From an uncultured Flavobacterium sp. (lineage in GTDB: Bacteria > Bacteroidota > Bacteroidia > Flavobacteriales > Flavobacteriaceae): a DNA stretch of 64,000 nucleotides. The stretch is from assembly GCA_934636265.1 (NCBI GenBank), contig CAKUAD010000001.1, positions 100,543 to 164,542 on the forward strand, read 5' to 3'. The notes under the pieces were generated by a model, which saw only the letters and a program-made list of their open reading frames with translations, made no database searches and was not told where the DNA came from. Every line of letters starts with the position of its first letter. Within the stretch, counting starts at the first letter, position 1. This document shows, one piece after another, positions 17,860 to 25,181 of this stretch. The position numbers and the translations under genes were made by a program.

Positions 17860-19010
17860 GCTTTCAGTTTTCGCTCATTGCGTTTGAGAAACGCCTTTAG
17901 GGTAAACAATCCGACAACGCCCGAGAGCAGCGATGCGCCCAGAATGGCGAGTTTGGCGTCCATGATCAGCATGGCATCGTCAAAGGCCAGAAGGGTGATG
18001 AAAATTGACATCGTAAACCCGATACCGCCCAAAAAGCCAATGGCTGTAATCGAGCCCATGCCGACACCTTTTGGAAACTGACAGACTCCGGCCATACGTC
18101 CGACCCAGGCAAAAAGCGCTATGCCCAGCGGCTTGCCGATCAAGAGTCCGGCGATGATGCCATAAACGGCCGTGTTCATGATGGTGTCCTGCCAACCGGC
18201 CTCAAAACGGATGGCGGTATTGGCCAGTGCAAAAAGCGGGAGGATGACAAACGCCACCGGATAGTGGAGTGCGTGTTGCAATTTTGACGACAGGGTTTTG
18301 TTGGATCCGTCGCCAAACGGGATGACAAACGCCAGGATGACCCCGCTGATCGTAGCGTGTATCCCCGAGTTGAGCATGCAATACCAAAGCCCGACGCCTC
18401 CTACAAGGTAAGGCAGGAAATTGTGGACTTTTAGCCTGTTGAGCCCAAAAAGAACGGCCCAGATCAGCGCCGCACCACCCAGGTAAGCGTAAGACAGTGA
18501 ACTGGTGTAAAAAAAGGCGATCACCAAAATAGCACCCAGGTCATCGATAACGGCCAGTGCCGTCAGGAAGATCTTAAGCGCCATAGGAACCCGGTTGCCC
18601 ACCAGCGACAAAATGCCGATAGCAAAGGCGATGTCGGTAGCCATCGGAATTCCAAATCCCGATTGAAGCGGCGTTCCGGCATTAAACGCCATATAGATGC
18701 CTGCGGGAACCACCATGCCGCCCAGAGCGCCAAAAAGCGGCAGTGCGGCCGTCTTAAGGTTGGAGAGTTCACCCTTGTAGATTTCGCGTTCCAGTTCAAG
18801 ACCGATCAGCAAAAAGAAAATTGCCATCAGCCCGTCGTTGATCCAGTGCGCCAGCGAATGCGATCCCATAGGGGTTTCCCAAAACGCCATGTAACTTTCG
18901 CCAACAGACAGGTTGGCCAGTATCAGCGAGATGGCCGTGACAAATATCAGTACAATGCCACCGGCTTTTTCAGATTCAAAAAACGCTTTAAATATTCGGG
19001 TTACTTTCAT
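17856..19010 (-). CDS. nhaA: Na+/H+ antiporter NhaA
   Basis: 384-aa inner-membrane antiporter exchanging Na+ for H+. The paired aspartates of the ion site are present (Asp156-Asp157 in ALAVIDDLGAI). The TDIAFAIG motif with Asp126 and the C-terminal GGIGFTMSIFITLLAF are conserved. Eleven to twelve membrane helices are expected. Standard length. A single gene between GH13 (convergent) and purA (same strand, 32 nt upstream). Confidence 0.97.
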   Translation of the reverse strand: MKVTRIFKAFFESEKAGGIVLIFVTAISLILANLSVGESYMAFWETPMGSHSLAHWINDGLMAIFFLLIGLELEREIYKGELSNLKTAALPLFGALGGMVVPAGIYMAFNAGTPLQSGFGIPMATDIAFAIGILSLVGNRVPMALKIFLTALAVIDDLGAILVIAFFYTSSLSYAYLGGAALIWAVLFGLNRLKVHNFLPYLVGGVGLWYCMLNSGIHATISGVILAFVIPFGDGSNKTLSSKLQHALHYPVAFVILPLFALANTAIRFEAGWQDTIMNTAVYGIIAGLLIGKPLGIALFAWVGRMAGVCQFPKGVGMGSITAIGFLGGIGFTMSIFITLLAFDDAMLIMDAKLAILGASLLSGVVGLFTLKAFLKRNERKLKA

Positions 19011-19042
19011 CGATAAATTTTAGGTGGCGTGAATGGTTAATC

Positions 19043-20311
19043 TTATTTTATTATCGTCTGCTTGCGGTCAGGGCCTACCGACACGATGCTGATGGGAACC
19101 TCGACCTGCTCCTCGATAAATGAAATGTATTTTTTAAGTTCATCCGGGAGCTGGTCATATTGCGTCATTCCGGTCAGGTTGGCGTTCCAGCCTTTAAATT
19201 CAGTGTAGACCGGTTTTACGTGTTCGGGTTCAATGTTGTACGGAAGGTGATCGATTTGGCTGCCGTTGTATTCATAAGCCGTGCAAACCTTAAGCGTCTT
19301 AAAGCCCGACAGCACGTCGCCCTTCATCATCATCAACTGGGTAACGCCATTGATGCGGATGGCATATTTGAGCGCCACAAGGTCAAGCCAGCCACACCGG
19401 CGCTGACGTCCGGTTACCGATCCAAATTCATTGCCCACGCGAGCCATGGTTTGGCCGTCGGCGTCAAAAAGTTCGGTAGGGAAGGGGCCGCTGCCTACGC
19501 GCGTGGCGTACGCCTTGAAAATGCCGTAAACCTTGTCGATCTTGTTGGGTGCGATACCCAGTCCGGTGCAGGCTCCCGCGGCGGTGGTGTTGGACGAGGT
19601 GACAAACGGGTACGTCCCAAAATCGACGTCCAGAAGCGAACCCTGCGCACCCTCGCACAATATGGTTTTGCCCTGCTTCATCGCGTTAAAGAGATATTCC
19701 TCGCTGTCGATAAACTTCAGTTTTTTGAGCTGTTCGATAGATTCAAAGAATTCTTTTTCCAGTTCGGCCAAGTTGTATTGGATGCTGACGTCGTAAAACT
19801 TGATCATCGCCTCGTGCTTGCTGGCCAGGGCGCGGTAACGCTGATTGAAATCAGGGAGTTCGACATCGCCGATGCGCAAGCCGTTGCGACCGGTTTTGTC
19901 CATATAGGTTGGCCCGATGCCTTTTAGCGTCGAACCGATTTTGGCTTTTCCTTTGGCCGTTTCAGAGGCCGCGTCGAGCAGGCGATGCGTCGGGAGGATA
20001 AGGTGCGCTTTTCTGGAAAGCAGCAGCCTGTCGGCAAGGTTGATATTAAATTTGGCGAGTCCTTCAATTTCTTTCTGGAAAACCACCGGATCGATAACCA
20101 CGCCGTTGCCGATGATGTTTACCGCACCGGGGTGGAAAATCCCCGAGGGGATGGTGCGCAAAACGTGTTTGATGCCGTCAAACTCAAGGGTGTGCCCGGC
20201 GTTGGGGCCGCCCTGAAACCGCGCGATGATGTCGTATTTTGAGGTAAGGACGTCAACGATCTTGCCTTTGCCCTCGTCGCCCCATTGGAGGCCCAGTAGT
20301 AAGTCTGCCAT
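19043..20311 (-). CDS. purA: Adenylosuccinate synthase
   Basis: Converts IMP, aspartate and GTP to adenylosuccinate, the first committed step of AMP synthesis. 422 aa from the ATG at 20311; an in-frame ATG at 20329 would add six residues not seen in the family. Motifs: P-loop-like LQWGDEGKGKIVD at the N-terminus (catalytic Asp and GTP-binding region), GGPNAGHT, STLKGIGPTYMDK, and the C-terminal SVGPDRKQTI. Cytosolic. The gap upstream towards the Fur-family gene holds heptamer repeats. Confidence 0.98.
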   Translation of the reverse strand: MADLLLGLQWGDEGKGKIVDVLTSKYDIIARFQGGPNAGHTLEFDGIKHVLRTIPSGIFHPGAVNIIGNGVVIDPVVFQKEIEGLAKFNINLADRLLLSRKAHLILPTHRLLDAASETAKGKAKIGSTLKGIGPTYMDKTGRNGLRIGDVELPDFNQRYRALASKHEAMIKFYDVSIQYNLAELEKEFFESIEQLKKLKFIDSEEYLFNAMKQGKTILCEGAQGSLLDVDFGTYPFVTSSNTTAAGACTGLGIAPNKIDKVYGIFKAYATRVGSGPFPTELFDADGQTMARVGNEFGSVTGRQRRCGWLDLVALKYAIRINGVTQLMMMKGDVLSGFKTLKVCTAYEYNGSQIDHLPYNIEPEHVKPVYTEFKGWNANLTGMTQYDQLPDELKKYISFIEEQVEVPISIVSVGPDRKQTIIK

Positions 20312-20321
20312 TTTTATCAGT

Positions 20322-20342
20322 AAAGTCAAAAGTCGAAAGTTA
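20322..20342. repeat. Heptanucleotide repeat (three units) upstream of purA
   Basis: AAAGTCA, AAAGTCG and AAAGTTA in tandem, immediately upstream of the purA start. The 20312-20606 gap has no convincing gene. Confidence 0.6.
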
Positions 20343-20606
20343 AAAAACGCGGGGTCGGGTAACTTGCGACTTTAAGTTAGTGTGTTATTTGTTTTTAGTT
20401 GAAAGTTATAAAGTAAAGACAAAAGCCAAAAGGTCAACACATTGGATTTGTCATAATGTTTGGTTCTATCCTTTTGTCTTTTGACGCTTGTTGTGTTATT
20501 ATCATGCTGTTGACGATCAGGTTTCCTATGGAACGCCCGCGTTAGGGATTGAAGCGAGCTACCGTGTAGCGCGTAAAGCCCGGCCGTCAGGCAACGCCCA
20601 AATGAA

Positions 20607-21080
20607 TCACACGCCCGGCGGCTGGTCGGTCTTGCGCTTGGAGGCGTAGAGGTACAGCGAGTGGTTGTGGATGTCGATGTCAAAAATTTCCTCGATGGTT
20701 TTTTTGATGGTCTGGATGCGCGGATCGCAAAACTCGATCACCTCGCCGGTGTCGGTCATGATGATGTGGTCGTGCTGTTTGTCAAAATACGACTTTTCAT
20801 AATGCGCCTGGCTCTGACCAAACTGGTGTTTGCGCACCAACCCACAGTCGAGCAGGAGTTCGATGGTGTTGTAAAGCGTGGCCCGGCTTACGCGGTAATT
20901 CTTGTTTTTCATTTTTAGGTAGAGGTTCTCGATGTCAAAATGATCCTCGGCCTCGTAGATTTCCTGTAAAATGGCAAAGCGCTCGGGCGTTTTACGGTGT
21001 CCGTTTTTTTCCAGATAAAGCGTAAAGACGTTTTTGACGATTTCCTGGTTTTTGCTGTTGTCAACCGATATTAATGTCAT
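20607..21080 (-). CDS. Fur family transcriptional regulator
   Basis: 157-aa metal-responsive repressor. Winged-helix DNA-binding half: [29 protein letters not shown] then [19 protein letters not shown]. Dimerisation and metal-binding half: [28 protein letters not shown], with His residues in the HDHI motif. The CxxC pairs of structural zinc sites are not evident, as in many Bacteroidetes Fur/PerR-like proteins, so Fe versus peroxide sensing cannot be decided. It lies 49 nt downstream of the superoxide dismutase gene, which suggests oxidative or iron stress. A TACCTTTG box ends four bases before the ATG. Confidence 0.92.
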   Translation of the reverse strand: MTLISVDNSKNQEIVKNVFTLYLEKNGHRKTPERFAILQEIYEAEDHFDIENLYLKMKNKNYRVSRATLYNTIELLLDCGLVRKHQFGQSQAHYEKSYFDKQHDHIIMTDTGEVIEFCDPRIQTIKKTIEEIFDIDIHNHSLYLYASKRKTDQPPGV

Positions 21081-21084
21081 AGCG

Positions 21085-21092
21085 CAAAGGTA
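21085..21092 (-). promoter_or_regulatory. Bacteroidetes -7 promoter box of the Fur-family gene
   Basis: TACCTTTG, an exact TAnnTTTG match, with four bases to the ATG at 21080. A leaderless transcript is predicted. Confidence 0.65.
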
Positions 21093-21129
21093 GCTTTTTT
21101 GGCATTAAACTGATGATTTTTGGCTGGTG

Positions 21130-21786
21130 TTAACGCAACGTCGCCTTGTAGCGGTTACTCACCTCGTCCCAGTTGATGACGTCCCAGATGGCGCCCAGGT
21201 AATCGCCGCGCTTGTTTTGATACTTGAGATAATAGGCGTGTTCCCAGACATCTACGCCCAAAATGGGTGTTCCGCGCTCCTCGACAACGTCCATCAGCGG
21301 ATTGTCCTGGTTGGGGGTCGACGAGATAAAGAGTTTCCCTTTTGCATCGACGGAAAGCCATGCCCAGCCTGATCCAAAACGGCCCGAGGCGGCTTTGTTG
21401 AACTGTTCCTTAAAGGCCTCCATTGAGCCAAAGGTTTCATTGATGGCCTTGGCCAGTTGGGCCGATGGGCGGGTGTCTTTTTTAGGTGTCAGTATTGACC
21501 AGAAAAACTCGTGGTTGTAGTGTCCGCCGCCGTTGTTTCGAACCGCCGCAGGGTATTTTGACATGGACGAAAAGAGGTCAACCAATGGTTTGTTTTCATT
21601 GCCTGTTCCGGCCAGGGCAGCGTTAAGGTTTTTGACATAGCCCGCGTGGTGGCGGTTGTAATGGATGTCCATGGTTTGCGCATCGATGGATGGCTCGAGC
21701 GCTTTATAATCATAGGGCAAAGGTGTTTGCGTGAACTGGGCAAAAGCGAATGAGCATGCAAATAGCAGCGAAAGGTATTTATTCAT
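21130..21786 (-). CDS. Fe/Mn superoxide dismutase, exported
   Basis: 218 aa from the ATG at 21786. An N-terminal signal peptide (NKYLSLLFACSFAFAQ) precedes a complete Fe/Mn-SOD. Metal ligands are seen in order: His in MDIHYNRHHAGYV, His in NGGGHYNHEFFW, and Asp/His in VDVWEHAYYLKYQNKRGDYL. It dismutates superoxide to O2 and H2O2, here probably in the periplasm because of the signal sequence. The frame opens 17 codons earlier, but that would bury the signal peptide. A 7/8 promoter box (TATCTTAG) is at 21804-21811. Confidence 0.93.
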   Translation of the reverse strand: MNKYLSLLFACSFAFAQFTQTPLPYDYKALEPSIDAQTMDIHYNRHHAGYVKNLNAALAGTGNENKPLVDLFSSMSKYPAAVRNNGGGHYNHEFFWSILTPKKDTRPSAQLAKAINETFGSMEAFKEQFNKAASGRFGSGWAWLSVDAKGKLFISSTPNQDNPLMDVVEERGTPILGVDVWEHAYYLKYQNKRGDYLGAIWDVINWDEVSNRYKATLR

Positions 21787-21940
21787 GTGGTGTAATTTAC
21801 CGGCTAAGATAGTGAAAAATGGGGGATGGGACGCCAAAAAAAATCGGTATCAATGGGGTTTTTGACGTGTCTATCGGGCCGGAATGCCCGCCCTTAGGCT
21901 TGGCATATAAAGTCAATCGGTTACGCAGGCGCCGGATTGT

Positions 21941-22405
21941 TTACCGGGTGTATCCGTCTTCCCCGCGCCTTTTTAAGCGGACTTTGTAATTGTCGCACTT
22001 GGAACAATCGCGGCTGGATTGCCAGGTAAGGGAGAGTTCGTGGACGCCGCCGGTACGGCCAATTCCCGATGTGTTGATGTCAAACGAATAGCCAAAAGTA
22101 AATTCGCTGAAAGTGACTGAAAATACAGGATTGACTGAGGTGAGAAGGTGTGAATTGTAGGCTTTGCGCTCAAGGTTGACGGCCGATAGGACACCTATGG
22201 AAAACAATCCGTAGTCCATGATTCCGCCAACATCGAACCGGTTGTATTCGGCTTGCCGCATGTAGTTTCCGGAAAGCATAAAGGAACTTCCGTCTGGAAA
22301 TAGAACGCTTGGCAGTCCGCCCAGATCAAAAAAGTAACCACCGTGAAGGGAAACAAACAGGTTTAGCGGAACATTCGATGATTCGGTAAACGAGATGTCG
22401 GGGCC
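21941..22405 (-). pseudogene. PorP/SprF family outer-membrane protein, C-terminal fragment
   Basis: Reading from about 22405, the frame gives PDISFTESSNVPLNLFVSLHGGYFF, MLSGNYMRQAEYNRFDVGGIMDYGLF and a C-terminus around VHELSLTWQSSRDCSKC. This is the C-terminal ~150 residues of a type IX secretion PorP/SprF membrane protein, normally ~300 aa and partner of a large surface adhesin. The N-terminal half is gone: the frame joins out of phase to the start of an adhesin gene at ~22399-22408. Not expected to be functional. Confidence 0.72.
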
Positions 22406-22584
22406 GTTCCGTTTGATCCGTTAAACGTGATGGTAGGCCCTGACGCGTTCTGACAGACGCTATTGGCCGAACTAATGGCAATCGTTGCCGACGGTGGTAG
22501 TTTGACAGCGTAGCCAAGACTGATATTCAAACACAACAGTAGGAGCGTAATTCTTAAAACCAAGCAATAAAAATTTAGCAACAA
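22399..22584 (-). pseudogene. N-terminal remnant of a T9SS-type adhesin (SprB-like)
   Basis: A 73-codon frame starts with a signal peptide (FYCLVLRITLLLLCLNISLGYA), followed by ATIAISSANSVCQNASGPTITF. This is the typical first repeat of large gliding or adhesin proteins (cf. the motif VCQNAxxPxITFTGxxGTAP). After NGTAP the sequence switches to SprF coding DNA in another frame. In flavobacteria such adhesin genes usually lie directly upstream of a sprF gene, so one large deletion explains both fragments. Confidence 0.65.
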
Positions 22585-22841
22585 TAGCCCGTAAAAGCCA
22601 GTTGGACAATACGATAAATTGCGTATAAGAGTTGGCTAATATAATTTAAAAAGTCAAACTGTTAAAAAAATGTCAACAAGTCGCTGGACATCTCGAATTT
22701 GGCCAGGCTTTTTCCACCGCGTTAATCTCATACCCAGCCCTCAACAATACCATTTTAGTGTAAAACTTTGCCCATCCTGTATAATATCTGATCATTAAGC
22801 GGGTTGTAGTTTTATGCCCGGTCATTTGTTACCTCACAATC
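22585..22841. other. Intergenic gap, nothing recognised
   Basis: AT-rich DNA between the adhesin remnant and the DoxX-like gene, divergent from both. No gene, clear promoter consensus or terminator was found. Confidence 0.5.
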
Positions 22842-23330
22842 ATGAAAAGATCCTCCATTCGTCTTAACGTTGAAAAACACGGCATCTCGATCCTGCGCGT
22901 ATCGGTAGCCATTATCTTTTTGTGGTTTGGCGTTCTCAAGTTTTTTCCCGGAAACGCGGCCGAAGGGCTTGCGGGTGCCACCATTTCATGGCTTACTTTT
23001 GGGATGATTGATAGGAATCTCGCCGTTTTTCTCTTAGGTGTTTTAGAATGCCTGATCGGCCTTGGGTTATTGTTTAAGCCCGCGTTGCGCTTTGTGGTTC
23101 CCGTGCTGTATCTGCAGTTACTGGGGACGCTGGTACCGCTGGCGGCCTTTGGGTCCGAAACCTGGAAGGCGCCTTTGATGCCCACGCTCGAGGGGCAGTA
23201 CATTATCAAGAATGTCGTGCTGGTGGCTGCGGCGATTGTGGTGGGCGCATCGGCACGCGGAAGCAAACTGATCGTCGATCCGGTGGTGGCCAAGGAAGCC
23301 AAACGCAAGCAGGAGGAGATTATGGGTTAG
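22842..23330 (+). CDS. DoxX/YkgB-like inner-membrane protein
   Basis: 162 aa with about four membrane helices (~18-38, ~60-80, ~83-105, ~122-142). The arrangement ISILRVSVAIIFLWFGVLKFFPG, FLLGVLECLIGLGLLF and GQYIIKNVVLVAAAIVVGA is that of DoxX-like/DUF417 (YkgB) proteins, sometimes linked to chlorine or oxidative stress. The C-terminal tail is charged (KEAKRKQEE). Function here unknown. It is the last gene before the left copy of the direct repeat flanking the CRISPR region. Confidence 0.78.
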   Translation: MKRSSIRLNVEKHGISILRVSVAIIFLWFGVLKFFPGNAAEGLAGATISWLTFGMIDRNLAVFLLGVLECLIGLGLLFKPALRFVVPVLYLQLLGTLVPLAAFGSETWKAPLMPTLEGQYIIKNVVLVAAAIVVGASARGSKLIVDPVVAKEAKRKQEEIMG

Positions 23331-23341
23331 TGTGAGCTCGA

Positions 23342-23400
23342 AAAGCGTTTACGGTTTACGGTATACAGTTTACAGAGGATTGCCGATGCCGGATGGTTTG
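23342..23400 (+). repeat. Left copy of a ~60-bp imperfect direct repeat with heptamers
   Basis: AAAGCG, four heptamers (two TTTACGG, then TATACAG and TTTACAG), then AGGATTGCCGATGC, GGATG and TTTGG. A second copy with five heptamers lies at 31577-31641 in the same orientation. Together they bracket 8.2 kb holding two small genes, tracrRNA, cas9 and the array. Confidence 0.75.
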
Positions 23401-23457
23401 GGTAATCACTTATCAGTATACGCTTCACAGACGATTAAGCCGGAGAGAACTCCTCCA

Positions 23458-23646
23458 TCATCGGAGGGTTTTGAGGACCATCTCGGCATCGATCTTTAAG
23501 TAAGCACAAAATTCGTAAACGGTAATGGGAAGCTCGTTAGGTTTGTTGTATTTCTCCCGGATTTTGTTAATCAGGCAGCGGGCGTGCTTATCGCTTTTTC
23601 CGGTAAAGATCTGGACGTCTTTTGTGTAGAGGATGATTCGGCTCAT
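23458..23646 (-). CDS. Small conserved Bacteroidetes protein (unknown function)
   Basis: 62 aa, starting MSRIILYTKDVQIFTGKSD. The layout (YTKDVQIFTGKSDKHARCLINKIREKYNKP, then LPITVYEFCAYLKID) suggests a helix-rich, perhaps DNA-binding fold similar to excisionase/HTH-17 proteins. I recall short proteins of this type as common in Flavobacterium, but a specific family is not assigned. It stands alone between the left direct repeat and a ~500-bp gap. Confidence 0.6.
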   Translation of the reverse strand: MSRIILYTKDVQIFTGKSDKHARCLINKIREKYNKPNELPITVYEFCAYLKIDAEMVLKTLR

Positions 23647-24149
23647 GATTGATGACGGTTTTTGTTTATTAGCGTTCCATGTTTTTGATTGTGAGGTTGT
23701 TGGTATATGGAAGCGGTTTTCAAACTTTGTGCCAGAGCAAAACCTGAAATTGAAAAATTTAAAAACGGTTGGATAACCCTGGGTTGGTGACCTCGCTTAC
23801 CCGGATCGGCCTGTCGCGATTAGCATCTGCCCATCCCACCCTTTTGTTGCTGCGTTGTTTGCAAAAGCATCCCATTGTGCGAACGGCTGCCAAGCCTGAC
23901 TGCAACATGTTTGCAACAAAGCACTTCTGGCGTTGTCCAAAAAGCGCCCAAAGGCGGAACTTTTTACGCGTTTATGACTTTTTATGACCAAAAACGGAAA
24001 AAAGCGGACGTTTTAGGACAAAGTCATCCGTTTGCGTCCAGGTGCTTTTTTGGCTGAAAACAGGCTGCTACATTCGCTTTGTCGTTGGGTTGGAACCGCA
24101 AGTCAAGACCCCGGCAAAAACCTAGTATCAATCCCTAAAATTTTAAATC
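23647..24149. other. Intergenic gap, no gene seen
   Basis: 503 bp. Short frames (60-72 codons) on both strands have no recognisable composition. No promoter consensus close to the DUF6266 start and no inverted repeat of note. Confidence 0.5.
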
Positions 24150-24791
24150 ATGGGAACAATCAACAAAGGAATCCTGGGTGGATTCAGCGGAAAAGTAGGC
24201 ACCGTAGTGGGTGCGAATTGGAGAGGAATGGACATCATCCGCAGCCTTCCTAAAAAGAGCTCACGCATTCCAACGGAAGAGCAGTTGTCGCAGCGGCTAA
24301 GATTTGCCCTGGTTGCACAGTTCCTCGCGCCGTTGCAACCAGTCCTTTCGGCCTTTTTTGGGCAGGCACAAAATGAGCGTTCGCGCCGCAACCTGGCAAC
24401 ATCCTACCACCTTAAGGAAGCCATTGCGGGAGCCTTCCCGAACTTTGTGATGGACTATATGAAAGTGGTCGTCACCCGGGGCGAACTGCTGGGCCCGCAA
24501 GATTTGCAGCACACGCCGCAAGCCGGAGCGCAAATTGCCTTTACCTGGCAAGACAACTCCGGGCAGGGGTCATCGCGCAACGACGACGGCCTGTTGCTGG
24601 TGGTTTACAACGAAGTCCGCAACCTATACGAAATCCGTCAGCTTGCGGCCAACCGTGACGCGCTGGCCTACACGCTCAACCTCCCGGACGGATGGAGCGG
24701 CGAGACGGTTATGGTGTGGGCGTCGATGACGAGTGCTGACGGGAAGAAGGCGGCCAACAGTGTTTATGTGGGCGCGGTGGCGTTGGTTTGA
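24150..24791 (+). CDS. DUF6266 family protein
   Basis: 213 aa. The N-terminus MGTINKGILGGFSGKVGTVVGANWRGMDIIRSLPKK is diagnostic of DUF6266, a Bacteroidetes family of unknown function with a phage-structural or bacteriocin-like flavour (small, Gly-rich start, all-beta C-terminus GYTLNLPDGW-like). No signal peptide. Base composition is GC-rich like the core genome, unlike cas9 that follows. A strong Rho-independent terminator closes the gene 23 nt downstream. Confidence 0.82.
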   Translation: MGTINKGILGGFSGKVGTVVGANWRGMDIIRSLPKKSSRIPTEEQLSQRLRFALVAQFLAPLQPVLSAFFGQAQNERSRRNLATSYHLKEAIAGAFPNFVMDYMKVVVTRGELLGPQDLQHTPQAGAQIAFTWQDNSGQGSSRNDDGLLLVVYNEVRNLYEIRQLAANRDALAYTLNLPDGWSGETVMVWASMTSADGKKAANSVYVGAVALV

Positions 24792-24814
24792 TGGTGGTCG
24801 CTTGGCGATGGAGA

Positions 24815-24840
24815 CCTCGGTGAGAACCGGGGTTTTTTTT
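24815..24840 (+). terminator. Rho-independent terminator after the DUF6266 gene
   Basis: Stem CCTCGGT (24815-24821) / ACCGGGG (24826-24832) with loop GAGA and a run of eight T. A weaker AAACCC/GGGTTT hairpin follows at ~24878-24904. Confidence 0.8.
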
Positions 24841-24995
24841 GGAGCGTTTAGCTATCAGCTATTGGCTTGGATGTTTAAAACCCTGGGTGAAAGCCTGGGG
24901 TTTCGTTTTCAGTAAATCGTTGATTTGGTAATTGAATGTAGCGTTTGCACCTGAATGCTGATTCACGGTGGTGTTGCCGGTGGTTAGTTTCAGCT

Positions 24996-25086
24996 AAAAA
25001 AAAGTCCCACCGAAGCAGGACTAAAGGTTTCTCACCTACGGCATATAGCCTTATTGTGATAAGATTAAACGATTAGAAGTTTTAAT
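24996..25086 (-). ncRNA. tracrRNA of the Cas9 system (divergent from cas9)
   Basis: The minus strand at 25079-25054 is an anti-repeat: CTTCTAATC, one extra G, TTTAATC, then CACAA. It pairs with the first ~26 nt of the CRISPR repeat apart from a bulge and a few mismatches. Downstream come a short nexus-like hairpin (GGC/GCC with loop TATAT), an AGGT/ACCT hairpin and a terminator stem GTCCTGC...GTGGGAC (25021-25004) followed by eight U. A TATTTTTG box at 25100-25093 puts the 5' end near 25086, giving ~90 nt. This geometry shows that crRNAs come from the plus strand of the array. Confidence 0.85.
25004..25021 (-). terminator. Intrinsic terminator of the tracrRNA
   Basis: Hairpin GTCCTG/TGGGAC around CTTCGG-type loop bases, followed on the minus strand by eight U (25003-24996). 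It doubles as the 3' hairpin of the tracrRNA. Confidence 0.8.
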
Positions 25087-25092
25087 CTGTCA

Positions 25093-25100
25093 CAAAAATA
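25093..25100 (-). promoter_or_regulatory. -7 promoter box of the tracrRNA
   Basis: TATTTTTG on the minus strand, an exact TAnnTTTG match, ~14 nt upstream of the anti-repeat. No clear -33 element at standard spacing. Confidence 0.55.
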
Positions 25101-25181
25101 ACTAAAAATCAAACGACTGGAATGCGAAGATTAAAAATAAATATTTTTAGTTTAGATTTATGACTTTCAAATTAGTATGAT

